Source: Pampus argenteus
Taxonomy: Eukaryota > Chordata > Actinopteri > Scombriformes > Stromateidae
Direction of reading: 5' to 3'
Length of the DNA stretch: 64,000 bases
Assembly: GCA_036937835.1 (NCBI GenBank)
Contig: CM072863.1
Coordinates: 13,132,001 to 13,196,000 of the forward strand
Positions within the stretch are counted from its first letter, which is position 1. Each line of letters begins with the position of its first letter. The notes below the pieces were generated by a model. It worked only from the letters and a program-made list of their open reading frames with translations, was not told the DNA's origin and did not search any database. Made by a program: the position numbers and the translations under genes. Below, in pieces: positions 34,891-48,306 of this stretch.

Positions 34891-37800
34891 CATATGCGCA
34901 CACTCACTCACTCACAGATATGTCTAGTCTTTATCTCTATGTGCAGCTTGAAGCTTACAGCCTGCCTCCCCCCAGCTGCGTTCTCCTGCTCCTTTCTCTT
35001 TGATGCCTCTCTGGGAACACAGGACCTGCTAATGGAGACAAGGAAAAGGCTTCTCACTACACTGCCTTCTTGTCATTCATGCCAATTCATTACAGTAATG
35101 TTTGAAAAGGAGGGGGAAATAGGAGAAAGAAAAAAAAAACGTGACACATTTGCTGTGTCTGTTTTTTGGCAGAGCACTGTGACAAATGTAAAACGACAGA
35201 TAATCATAACAAATTTTATTGATGTTTGAAGACTTGCCAAAGAACGGTCTGAGGAATGGTGCATCTTCGTAGTCTGGGTATATGTGAGGAAGAGGTGATT
35301 ATTGTTGGTGCATTTGTTGGAAAAAAAATACTCTCTGCTACACTTTCCTTCCTCATTCTTGCTTTCTTGTTCTTTGTTTTTTTTTTCTTTTTTCACCCTG
35401 TGTTATATTATGACATGTATATTATATTATAGTATAATTAGAAAGTGCATGTAAGTAACTAACTAAAAAAAGAGGTTTATATGTACATTTATCGACCAAA
35501 ACATATCACATGACCTCTATCCATTTTCACCCAAGTATATACATTACCCATATTTCCTTCCACCGGCTCACACAAACAAACGCCTACTCTCGCTTTTTCT
35601 GTCACACCCTTAGAGTCAGTGATCCTTAGTGTGCAATCAAATTCATCTTTGTTCTACAGATTGACAGTTTGATTTATAGCATTTTGTTGTGTGGCAGTTT
35701 GAGTCCAGATCTTGGCTGTGAAAAAAGAAGGAAACACTCTATTACCTTTTATGGCTTTATTCAACCTCAACAATGGCACTGTCATCCTGAAAAGGCACCC
35801 CTGTGCTAGTCCAGTACAACTCTCATCATATTTTGTATTGACTGTTTATCATAACAATGCTGAGGAGGATAATGGATTTGAGATTATTCAAATGTGAGTT
35901 TGACCTTGGGTGGACAAGGTAACGAAAATATCAAGACAGTTTGAATGGCAGTGGAGCAATCATGAAATTTAGCTTGATGGGTATGAAAGCAAATTGTTTA
36001 ATATTTTGACCCTGTGTCCTAGGAGAAAAACATATCTCAGTTGCTGTACAAAACAAGAGGGTGATATGGAAGTATACCAAAACCAAAAACAGAAAGACCT
36101 GTGACCTATTTTGACATGAAAGTGAACAGCATGAGTTTGACATGAAAACTGAGAACAAAGAGCCACTAATTACTAGTTCCAAGAAATAAAACCTTACCAC
36201 GAACAAATAAGAGATTCATGTATAACATATATATTACATTTAAAAAAAATCATAAAACTTGCAGTCAACTTAAAAGATAAAAGACAATGCAAATTGACAT
36301 ATATATGTTGATGATGGTGATGAGTCATTGACGATGACCACTGGCCAGGACACTGTTTAGATTATGTTGTTAAATTTAAAGAGAGGACAGTGGGATATGT
36401 TCTCTGCAGGCAGTATTTGAAACTTCCCTTAAAATAAATATCACCAGAAGTGACAGCTGTCCTGCATGTGAGGGAGCAGAGGGGTAAAATTATGTCCTGA
36501 CCTTTATACTTTCAAGATAATTGGTTGGTCAGCATGGTCGGAGGGCAGGGACCAAATAAGCTCCCACTGCAGGGGGGCAAGAGAGGTATCAAAACTGGAC
36601 CCACAATAGATCTGAGACTGAGCTATGTCTGGGTTCAAAGTCAAATTAGGATGTGTTGTGATATGCTTAAGCACACCAAAATGTGAGGATGTGAAGGTTG
36701 GGCCAGATAGATGGCATCCTTAAAATCGTAACACAGCTGATAACAATAAATTTGCTTTACTTTCTATATTGTTATGAGTGCAAACTGAGACAGAACAATG
36801 AAATTGAAAATACAAATTTTAAAATTGAATTTAGCTTCATAACGTAACAAACAACTGATTTTATAACAGTCAAACCTTACTTTGAGACATAGGCCTTTTA
36901 GATGCTGAACGTATAAAAAAAGTGAGGAAGGTATAAGTGCAAAATAACACTTATGAGGCTATAAAGCTTATGTTGGAGCTTATCAGCATGTATAGAAATG
37001 TATAACATGCAGATGAAAATAATGTATGGAAAATATCAATGATAATTTAATGTACGTATATTTGTATCCTATAGTCCATAGAATAAGCTGTCCTCCTCTT
37101 TTCTGCAATTGTTCTAAAATAGGAATTACATTAAAGCAATCTTCATCTCAGTAGGTCAAAAGGTGCATACTGAATGTGTCCTCCTGCTGTGTGACTCAGT
37201 TTAAAACTGTAATCAGTGAAATCAGCTGCTACAGTCTTGGCTGTTGGCTGGAACGGAAACCAGCAGACTCTTGAGCCTCAATGGCACATGATTGAAAACC
37301 ATTGGCTTAGGCAGCATACAATACGGTGGCTTTTTTCAGTTCAATAAGTAAAAAAAAAAGAAAAGGAAAATGGTATGTTGTTCAGCTAAAGTTTGTGCAA
37401 AGTATATTCTGATGTTGAGATGTTTTAGTCTGGATCAGACAAGTTCGACATTACCATCACTACTCTGCATGACTACAAATAACAGGAATTATTGTAATTA
37501 GTTTTAACTCTGATATTTAGGAACATGTAAAATACAATATATTTTCTGCAAATGTTTCAGTAATTACCATAAAACTATAAGTCACAATGTAACATAACGG
37601 CTGTTTTTGTAGCATGACATTAAAAACAAGCTTTTTATAGAAAAAATGTTTTAAAAATTCAGGTTAACCTCATTAACCTTTAGTTTGAAAGTTGTCCTTT
37701 TCTTGTGATTTTGTCATAATAAGGACATATTTGCAAAAATGTTCTTGTAGTTTACAGCCCCTTATTGAAACATTAATTTCATTTTAGGCGGATTTCAAAG

Positions 37801-40375
37801 ACATCCTGCTCTGTTTTTATGTCACCTTGAGTCTTGACACTTTCAAAGGAACCTTCAGGATATTTCCTTTCTGGCCTTATGTATGCATATGGTCACTGGT
37901 TCAGGAGCTACAGACATTTTAATTTGATATTAAATTGAAGTCTTTGCTCCATATGGGGCTAGAGTGAAAGAGGTTAAATACTGTAGGTCCCTTATCAGAT
38001 TTTGAGTTATACATGTAGAATTCATTTAATTATTTCTGATATTTTATAAATAACATATGATCATATAATCATTGTCGAGTTTGAACCTCCAAGTGTGAGA
38101 GAGAGAGAGATTAAAAATTACATTGGTATGATGACTGATATGTTAGTTTATTAACTTACCACAGATATTGCTAGTTTAGGATGTCAGCACTGCACTGGCA
38201 ATGCTGAGGCAAGGTTTATTGAAATGCATGACAGCAGAAGAGGACTGAGATGAATGCCCTGCAGACAAATAGATCACCCCCTTGAGATTTATTTTTTTAC
38301 CTTATGATAGAATATGGCATCATTTAGCATTACTTATAGACCTATTGCGGCAACCTGACAATTTCAATGATTGGTCTGCTGCCCACATGCTCAATATTCC
38401 CAGACAGACAACTCATTTCCCTAAAGTAAATAATGGCAATCTATTCACATAACATTATAATAACGCTGTCATTGGTGACCTACATTTATGGTGGTAAACC
38501 ATTAATCATACAGACTGAGTGGAGAGCAGCAACCTGCTATAAACCAAAGGAGGCCATTCAGCTGGAGTACCAGGGGAGCCCCTGTCTCCCTCTGTAACAA
38601 AAACACACATTACAAAATGCTGGGCTTGTAGAAGGTGTGCATTGTGGTTGTGCTGTGGTAACCCGCTGGCCCCTCTGATACACAAAGGACTTGTTTTGAA
38701 AGTGACAGATTAATTGCTGGTTTCTTCTCAACCCTGAATACACCAGGGTATCCGTACCCATGGGTTGTGGAGTTCACAGTATCAAATTAATCAAACATGA
38801 ACTGAGAAAGGTAGTGCTGACAAAAACAACTCTAAGATCTTAAAAAAAAAATCTAAGATAAAAATCTCTTTTCAATTGATGAATTTTGTCTTTTATAATA
38901 TTTATATTAAATGGCCGTAGAAGTCTGTCTACTGATCCAGATGTCTGAGATGGTCCATTAAAATAATAGTCATTTTTTTGTGTCAGATAATAAGAAATTA
39001 TTTTAACTTCAGTTAGTGTTGATTCCAGATCATTTAAAAATTAATGATGAATGATTAATGCAGATTAAGGTTTTTCAAGTGGATGTGAATATGAAATCAC
39101 AGTGGTTCAAAATTAGCTTTGGCAAACTCATTAAACTCTTTAAAAGGTACATGCCATTGATCCCACTCTGTTCTGCTTGGTTAACTTCCCAAGCTTCCCC
39201 CCATCGGAGGTTACACAAACAAATTTCAATGATAAGATTTTACTTCTTTTTCTCACTCTTTTCTTCTCAAATACATCCGGACATGTATCCGGACTGAATC
39301 TGAATTAACCAGTATTGTTCCAGCTGCAATTAGACATTAATTCACTCTTCTTGCTATGCACATATAAGACCAACTGTACTTTGGATAGCAGTAAAAAAAT
39401 ATCATATATTAGTGAATTATGGCTATGATTAATAATGTTGTCAAGCAAGCTAGCAGAAATGGTGAAATAGACTCAGAGCAGACTATCACTCAAATAACCA
39501 AAATTTAACTATAATAAAAAAAATGGGACAAAAAAGAAGACGATCTGCTATAAACAAGCACACAGTCAACATCATTAAGAATTAGTTTCATCACATTCTT
39601 CCCTGATGGAAGCACATTTTGTGGTGCCTCTAGGAGAGAATATTATCAAGTTAATGTAAAACTAACATCATTACGCCCTCCAACCAGAACTGCTTAACAG
39701 CAGGTAGCCATGTTCTCAATAACCAATCTCCCACTGTTACTCGTTACAGATGAATGATCTCAGTGTCAAGCAGCATTTCATTTCATTTAGCCCTGAGTAA
39801 ATGGATATTCATCATTTATAGATAAACAAACATGGGAACTTGTCTTGCACTGGCTTCTAGTGTTTTGTACAGGAGTGTAAATTGCTTTATAGCTCTTCAC
39901 TATATTTCCAACATGACATTTTTTAACCACAGAAATTAAACTTTTGACATTGCCGTGTTTTGTGAAAGACAGGTTGTCCATCGTGTGCTTCGATATAAAC
40001 ATGCTTAATTTTTTAAAATTGCATTGCCAAAAGTAAAACAATTAAAAGTGGTTTACATAACCATACCAAAAAGATAACCAGATGTAACTTGGTTTTACAT
40101 AACTGAGAGATTTATAGTTGGATAAGATTCTGGACCTAATATGTATATGTGGTATGAAATATTACTAAGTTCATATTTCATTCATATAGTTCATGCACCA
40201 GCAGTTCATATATGGTGAGACAGTTTACATCCGTGTCAAATCAACAAAATACCGTTCCAAACGTACATGATAATACCCTCCAACCAAGCTAAAACAGCCA
40301 AAAGCCAGACTTCCAGCTGAGTGAAGTGCTGATGTTAATGTGTGTTAAACAGCCAGGTTAGATGTATCCCATTAA

Positions 40376-40396
40376 GAATGGATGGATGGATGGATG
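40376..40396. repeat. (GGAT)5 microsatellite
   Basis: Tandem GGAT units, followed by an imperfect copy. Confidence 0.85.
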
Positions 40397-43300
40397 GTGA
40401 GGGATGGATAAAGGGGAGACTCAAGGTCATATTCTCCATTCTCTCTACCTCTCTTTATCCATGAGTCAGAGGCAGTCAGGCTAGTCCAGATCCTCTGGTC
40501 CACTGGAGATTGAGTCATTTCCAACAGACTCCATGTACAAATACAGTTTATAGGCGGGCACATAGAGTAGTTTCAAAAAATTATACGGGCACTGCATCCT
40601 TTGAGGGCAGCAGAAACAGTTACCCACGTTGTCTTATGCTGCAATATATTGTAATGAAATGAATACAAATACAAAATGCATGCAGTAAATACTTTATATT
40701 ACTGTGTGTCTGGGTCAGTATGGATCGATGAGTCTGGAGCTGGTGAGGGGATTGGTGTGTATCGGGGTCAATGTCGTGTTGACCTCTCTGGAGGTGTAAT
40801 GGATCCAATTTCATGAGGAATTTGGAATAGGGGCCAGTCACTCGACATCCCAAGCTGGATATATATAACTGGAAACAATCTAAAATCAAAGCAAAGCCTT
40901 CCTGAGAACAGGCATCAGAATAATAATAATCTTCCACTAATTTTAATTCAACGGCAGAGATGCATACACGCAATCATCAAAAGCTCAGCGCTCCTATATA
41001 CAGCTACAGAGTGGCATCAAAAACATCTGCCTGACACTACAACCTGCCTCATGAACGTTGCCCTGTCCACTCCTTTTTATCTTTATCTTTAACCCCAAAT
41101 GATTTAATATTGTTTGATACTCAACCAGACCAATCAATGCTGTTGAAGTGCAGCAAATACATATCAGGGATAGACAAATAGATAATAGAAGAGAATAGGA
41201 AAACTGAAACTGAGAATATTTATAATAACTGCTGAGTAACAAATACTGAGAAGAGAGTTTCTGGCACATGCAAAATGAAAGGTAGATCCAACCAGGCAAG
41301 AAGTGACTAGACCGATGATGATGAGACTTGATGAGGACTCTTGGCTCAGCAAATGCTTTCACTTCATATAGCTTCTGGTCCTCTTGGAAAGTTAATCAAG
41401 TCAGAAGGTAGCATCGGGCTTACTAAGACAAAAGGCTTGTCTTGTGATTCTCAAGCATCTGTGCAGGTAACGCTCATGTCATTTTCATACTCATTTAACT
41501 GTTCAGCAACCCCTTGTACTCTGTATGGAATCACCTGAATTTATTATTTTTCTCCACTCATTTAGTCAGGTTTTTCCTTTCATTTTTCTCATCCATATAT
41601 GCTCTGTATACGTTTTATTACCGATACAGTTTTTTACATACTAAGCCTTGAGGTGACATCCTGGAATATTGTGTATGATTTACAGGAGGGAGTTGTATGA
41701 CAGCCCCAGTGCTATTGAAGTGGACTAATAATAAACTTCTGAGGACAAACTTACCAGGACAGGAAATCCATTTTAAATGTCATTGCAAAAACTGTCAGAC
41801 ATAGCTCATAGTTTTAGTGCTGCACCCACACCTCTCCTCACATGATTATTAGTGAAAAGAGCATGGTATGCTGTTTAGTCAGAAGGAATTATCCACTTGT
41901 TGCCTGACTACATATCTGACCCACAAGTCATTCCTTTAAGAAACTTTTTAATTAATTTAGACTGAGGCAGCAATGATTTAAGAAGATGGTCCGCTGAGAG
42001 GCCTCATGCAACTCTCTAGTGACTCACAACATTTCCTCATACTGTCTGGGATAATATCTGCCCTGACCAGCAAAGGCCAACTGAAAACTATGTACTTTAC
42101 AATATGTGACAAAGCCCCTCTATGTCATACTATATATGAGCGCTCAACTAGTGAAGTTTTTGCACATTGGCCTAAAGCAAATGTCATATGAGCCTGGAAG
42201 ACACAGCAGCCTGCAAACAATAATAAGTGTAATGAGTTATCTGCAGCATGACATCATTAAAATGAACAGCGTTGCTATCTCACTTGCTGTGCCTCAGGCA
42301 TTGGGAGGCCACGTTTACTGATTTCATGATTATGTCTTTGCATTGAATATTAGAATTTAATTTCATTTAATTGTCAATTTGATGTGACTTTGGAATAATG
42401 GAAAAATGTAACAATTATCCAGTGTTTTTCATCCCATGGGGCCCAAACTATTGAATAAAACAGGCTGGATTTAACGGATCGTTTGAACGTAACAGGCTTT
42501 TATTTGATTTGTCCTCCAGTGAGACCAAACTCAAGCCTTCACTCAAATACATTTATATATAAAGTCAGTTTTGTGTTCCGTGTTTCACATTATTAACCTT
42601 GGTGAGATTGTTGTTTTTATCCATACAGTAGTATGTAATTTTTCTGTCCAAGTCATGATCATTGCTTGAACAATTGCTATGACATTTCTTCCCACATTTA
42701 GGTCATTTGAGGATGTAGGGGCTTTGCAGCCTTTAGAAACCCTTTTAAAATGAAGGAAATGCCTTATGTCAGCTAACAATTCCTCCAAACTCAAATCATG
42801 TTCTGTGGATTAGAAAAGAAGTGCATCATTATTGAGTGAAGCACTGTTTAGATACACAGAGCCTAGGCCACACCACCAAATATCATCTTAATTCTGTACA
42901 TGGGCGTGGATGAAAGGGGGAAGGAGGTATTCTTTGTATTTTGTAATGGAGGCTATAACTGCAGCTATTTTGGAGGACACTTTGTTGCTCTGTAACTGTA
43001 AGCCTTTCAGCTTAGAAAAGGTTTTTGGCCTTGCTGGTGTATTCTCTGACTCCAGCAACAATGGGTCAATGGGTCTAAAAATGAAAACCGGAGAAGTGGA
43101 TCTGTTTAGGCCAGCACATTGCATTGAAGCCACTGTGATCCTCTCAGCTATGTGTTTAATATAAAAATAGGTTGCTGTAGTGTTCACTGGTGCTGAAGAG
43201 AATGAGAGAAACACACAGAGAGAAATACAAATAAACACAAAGAGATGGTTCAAGCAACCAGACTTGGCAAGCCTAAAGGAAATGCAGTAGTTAGAAAAGC

Positions 43301-44760
43301 TATGGGGGGCAAAGTGGGGGAAGGCTGACACAGCTACACAGCTTAATAAAATACCAATGTCTTCAATTTCCATATATGGTATGGTTTATGTAAAGGGGGG
43401 TTAAGATATAGCAGGCATTAGACTTCAGCTCATCTCAAATGACACAACAAAGTAGAAAATCAAAGACTGCAAAAGATTACATTGCAACCAGCCTTGTCAG
43501 CCGGTGTATGTGATGCAAGCTAATGCTTAAGTGTAGCTAGCTTAATTTAATTAGTTGTGGTTTGTGAGGGAGGACAAAAAACAAAAACAAACAAACATTC
43601 TTTAAAAGCAGAGAAAAATAAAATACATGTCCCTGTGTTCAATGTTCAGTTATCTCAAATATATGTCAAAACATCACCTTCGAATATATACTGTGTGTAC
43701 AGTGAGGACAATATACCTTGCTGTGAACACTTTGAACACCATGCATCATTAAGATGTGAAACCAGACAGACAGAAAGACAAAGAACGTTGAGCTGTGAGG
43801 GTCTTTGAGTAGATGCTCTCTAATAATAACCAGGACAGCCTCTCTGTATTCATGGAGTGCAGTCAGATTTTCTTCCTCAACAGATACAGCTACAGAGGAA
43901 GAAGAAGAAGTAGGCATAGTGATACAGACCAGCATAGCATAAAGGCATCATGGATCATCAGTTCCCAACGCTGCCGGGCCTTGTGCTTTTCTCCTAGCGC
44001 CACTAAGGGCATTCACTAACTTTATGAAAGGGACCCCGGTGCCCACTGCACTATGAAATGCACTAAATGCTAAAGACTGAATACTATCAGAGCTTTCTTT
44101 CAAATACCCATCACCTGAAGCTCTTCTTGCGTTATGCCTCAGCTCACAGAAAGCCCTGAGAGCCTTACAAACTCTGACACACTGACACACACTGAGATTA
44201 TAAAAGACGGTTTTCTGTAATGAAGATGATCATTGTGTAAGAAACTTGACATCATCCAAATGTTAGGTTTTTCAGGAATCAGACAGTGTGTGTTTGGTAT
44301 AGCTGTAAGCGTATTTTAAACAGTAGTACACAAAGAACTATTAAATTGTTGGTGCATTTGAAAGAATACATGAGAACATGACAAGAAAGACACTTGGCAT
44401 CAATAGAAAAATAGAGGCGAATGTTGATATATTAAGTATACACATACACACATCTTCTATCAAGGAATTCATAAAATCACATTGGCGGAAAATTCATTTT
44501 TTAATTGATTAACGCCATAAGTCATATGGGAGCAGAGATGGAAACTTTTGCCTGTGACTAGTTAAAGTATTTACAAACTTTGGTATTGGTAATGATATTG
44601 ATTCCTCTACATCCAATTACAGCCAAATGACAGAACACGTTGATCAGAATTGGATATTAAGCCAAGTAGTTAACTGATGATACAAGACCTTAATAAAAAG
44701 ATCATTTGTAAATATTAATAAAAGAAAACAAAGAATTAGACAATCTGGAAATATGAAATG

Positions 44761-44834
44761 CAGGCAGGCAGGCAGACACACACACACACACAAGCACAGT
44801 ATACCCCCCCAGTATACCCCCCCCCCCCCCCCCC
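44761..44834. repeat. compound simple repeat ending in C18
   Basis: (GGCA)n, then (CA)n, then two TATACCCCCC words, then 18 consecutive C residues (44817-44834). Confidence 0.9.
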
Positions 44835-46522
44835 AACATCCCACAGAGGTAATTATCTGCAATCACAGTGGCTACTCCTTCAGAGGGGCGGTGGGTGAGG
44901 TGGAGATGGGGACGAGCCTTTTCCATTTGCCCTCACTAGAATCTCTGACTGACCTTGAACCTGGAATAACCCCGCAGTAATGTAGTGGGGTCCAGACTTA
45001 AGAAATCACTGCTGGGCTTCAGAAATGAAAGGGAGACAAGAGAAAGAGCACCTCTGATTACTGGAGAGTGACCAAACACGCAAACAGAGGCCATGTCTGT
45101 GAAGCGTTTCAGTCTTATTTGGATAACCTTCACAAATGAAAGACCACAGACACAGACAGTCCTGCCATGGTTACTCTGTGAAATTGGATGTTCCAGAAAA
45201 TCAAGTCATGCCTTCAAGTGTGAAATTCAATTTGATTTTTTCTGTTTGGAAGCAGAAACAGTGAGATACAGTTTGTTTTCTTAGTATCAAATGTTATTTG
45301 AAATATTATAGCGTAGCATGCTTGTTGGCTCAGGCGCCATGTAGCTGTATTATTAAGGTATGGTGTTTGTGGTTGCAACCACATTGAGGTTTTATAACCA
45401 CCATCACTGACCATGTTTTGAATGCCTTAATCTTATCTAGTCTTACAACAGGCCATATTCATCATTGAGTTGCTCTTTTTTGACTTGAAGTCTGAAATTT
45501 TGACAAACGTGTCTGCATATTTTTGGTTTCTGGTAACACATAGCTTGGAAAAATGCACCAGTTTTGAGCAAAGAAAGCTGTAATTCAGCTACATGCCTTG
45601 TAAGGTATGCCAATTAATCCCTAAGCAACCTATTTTATGAAAATAATAACCCATGACCCCTAACATGACCAAACTAATGATCACATTCAACACAGACCTG
45701 TTTATTCATGAGCCATGGGACAGTGGGGAAGTCAGATCTACCCCTATAAACACAATGCCAGCATACATCAACATTTAAAAATTGCATTGTGTTTGTATTG
45801 TCATAAAATTTAGAACAACTCCAATAATAAACCAGACAAGAAAGTGGTGTTCTTAGCATGACTGATCCTCACTATTAAGGGGCAGTGGGAAGCCACCAAG
45901 CAGTATCAGGGGACATGATCCTGTTCTAAAGCTAGACGTTTGGTCAATAGCAATGTCGGGAGAGTCGAATGTCTAACTTTACTGTTTTTGTATGTGGGTT
46001 GCTTTTTTTGGAATCCCTTTTTATGAGGTCATTACGCAGCTGCCCCTTCCCTCTTGTAACGCTCCTAATAGGAACATAGGATGAAATGGTTCAGAATCCT
46101 CCTGCTCAGTTGTCATGGAACGTCTTGCAATGTCTCCATAGCCCACGGCTCACTTCCCCCTCTCTCTGTCTGTCTTGATCATTCTGACTTTCTCTCTCTC
46201 TCTCGCCCTCTTCCTTTCCTTTTTCCTTTTACTCTTTTCCCTCTCTTGCCTTGGCTGAGATAAATAGGAGGTATTTAACTCTGATGTGAGAACATAATGT
46301 CTCCTGCTCAGTAAAAACTACATTTGTCAGTGCCACAGTGCTTTTTGCTCGGGGTAATTGTGCACCATTGTTTTGCAAGGCTGCCTGGAGATATTCCTGC
46401 TGCAGAAAAGAAGTGGGATCGGTGGGAGAGGGGAATTTCGTGCCATGTGGAAATGAAAAGAATGTGTTGTTCTAGTATGTGACACATGCGTTCGTCTGTA
46501 TGATTAATTGTGCCATTAGCAG

Positions 46523-46530
46523 ATGCAAAT
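46523..46530 (+). promoter_or_regulatory. octamer (POU) motif in candidate enhancer
   Basis: ATGCAAAT is a perfect octamer. Within 25 bases upstream are homeodomain-type cores (TGATTAATTG at 46501-46510 and CCATTAGC at 46513-46520) and an E-box-like CAGATG. Such clustering is typical of neural enhancers. Inference only. Confidence 0.35.
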
Positions 46531-48275
46531 GCTTCCATGCTATTTAGATAATGGTTCACGCAAATCCTTAAGCCTTAATTTGTGTTTTTGAATTGAATAG
46601 TTTAAACATTTTTTAATGATGTGTGAAGTTTTAGGGAGAGATAATTAAATTTTTGTGTAAATATCCACCTTTTTGTTCATTGTAAAATTGCCTAAATGTT
46701 AAATAATGCTTCTTCTTCTGATTATTGGTGGCAGCATTTGTGCGGATGTGACTAATATTTGAGTCTAACAGAAGGACTTGTAACCATATTCAACTACATG
46801 GAAACCACAATGACATTAACTGAACACATGCATCTCAAAACACTAAGGCAAGGCTGTAAACCATTTCATGTTCAAATATACCTAATATGTCAAATAAGAC
46901 GTATACTTACTGAGTGGTTCTGGAGTTGTATGCTGTTAGTTTCTGCTGTGCCTGCTATGACTGTTTTAACGTTTGCAAATGTTCACAGAAATGGAAAGGA
47001 AGAGGAACATTCAATAAAATCTGCATTCTGTAGTCTTTGGCTAAAGTAATGATACTGCTTTTTCCTTGTTAGAGGTGCAAAAGTTCCCATTAATATGTGC
47101 ATTCAAACAGCATGCAGTCATCCTTTTGGCTAAGACCTCCATGGCCACAGTAAGATCATATAGTGCCTGATTTCCACCATGAAGTTTGAAAAGTTGCCCT
47201 AAAATTGGATTTGAACATTATATTCTATAAATCACAACCTCAGTGGGGTTCCTGCAGAAAGGCTGCAGAAAAGCACTCCTGTAATCAGGACTTGGTTGAT
47301 GGGCTCACCTCACTGATGACGAAGCTTGTGAAAGCGCCTAGTAGGGAATAAAGTGCTCACCTGCTCCAAGCTATTCCTACTCTTTACAACTTACAATCAG
47401 AGTTGCCCTATTGCAAAAAATGTCAGTGTAATGAAGAAGGTTACACATATAGCCGTGTTTCTATGAGCACTAGATACTAAATGGTTACCTCAATAGAGCA
47501 GCAAACCAAGATTTCAGACACCTATCATCGTCATTTTGCATCATCAGTGTCAGCTGTAGAGTCGCATAACATAATCTTCGCATTTATAAAATGTGGAGCA
47601 TTGCATTGTGGGATTGCTAGCAGAAAGGTGCGTATATGCTGAGGACACTACTTTTCTCATTCCATTGTGGAACATCTGAGGGCACTTTATAGTGTAAATG
47701 TATATAGTTTGAAGTAGTTGCAATTGCATGCTTGCCCAAGTACAGCCTAAGTACACACTTAGACTTATTTCATTTTTTGTTGAAATTGTACAATCATGTT
47801 GATTAACCACACGCAAAGCCAAATTAAACAACACAATTAAAATGGTATTTTTTCTTTTCCTCTTTTCGTGTTGTTGTACAGTAGCTATAATTTCGTTCCA
47901 CTTGTGCACAACATGCTGTGTTCCTGGAAGCAAATATTTAGACATGTACTGTAGATGTGAACCAAAGTGCATTCGGGCTGTGAAGCATCTCTTTGTGTCC
48001 AGAACTCGCCACCTTCCCAAGCCTCCCGGTCATTCAAATGGTAAACCAGCAGAACCGACTCTTAATTCATTGAGCGACATTAACAGTCCACTCCAGCTCT
48101 CAGCACTCCAGCCTGACTCACTGTTTCCCACTACTTTCTCCAAACATAGAAAAGGAAAGCATTTACCATGAGAAAAGAGACAGAGAGGAGAGAGAGCTGG
48201 ATGCGGCACGCTTAATCTGTAATCTGTCTCTGCCATTTTTCTTCGTAGCATATCCTTTTCGGTTTTGTTTTTTCA

Positions 48276-48299
<24 letters not shown>
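48276..48299. repeat. (GT)12 microsatellite
   Basis: An uninterrupted GT tract followed by an imperfect extension to 48310. Confidence 0.9.

Positions 48300-48306
<7 letters not shown>

Larger units (their letters stand above)
31463..36640. other. intergenic region with candidate non-coding regulatory DNA
   Basis: No supported gene. Stretches of balanced composition with few simple repeats (31480-31800, 32010-32290, 36440-36640) are candidates for conserved regulatory elements. The rest includes a CT-rich tract (32365-32510) and CA/CG alternating tracts (33355-33414, 34850-34890). Confidence 0.5.
36641..46280. other. intergenic region, central part
   Basis: About 9.6 kb without a supported gene. 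Unusually low in interspersed repeats; it holds small simple repeats (GA at 38097-38111, GGAT at 40376-40396) and the stretches 38160-38520 and 42180-42420, which look like candidate regulatory DNA. A C18 run with flanking CA and GGCA repeats lies at 44760-44834. Confidence 0.5.

Noticed and set aside
34501..35229. 242-codon plus-strand open frame
   Set aside because: It runs through a (CA)n/(CACG)n tract (HTHTHT stretch), has no family similarity and no splice or promoter context. The length is explained by the repeat.
42888..43373. 161-codon minus-strand open frame
   Set aside because: No recognisable domain, start context or neighbouring exons. Composition is ordinary intergenic. Kept only as possible conserved non-coding sequence.
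47550..48020. 156-codon minus-strand frame
   Set aside because: No family similarity, no exon borders and an AT-rich third of the frame; probably chance.
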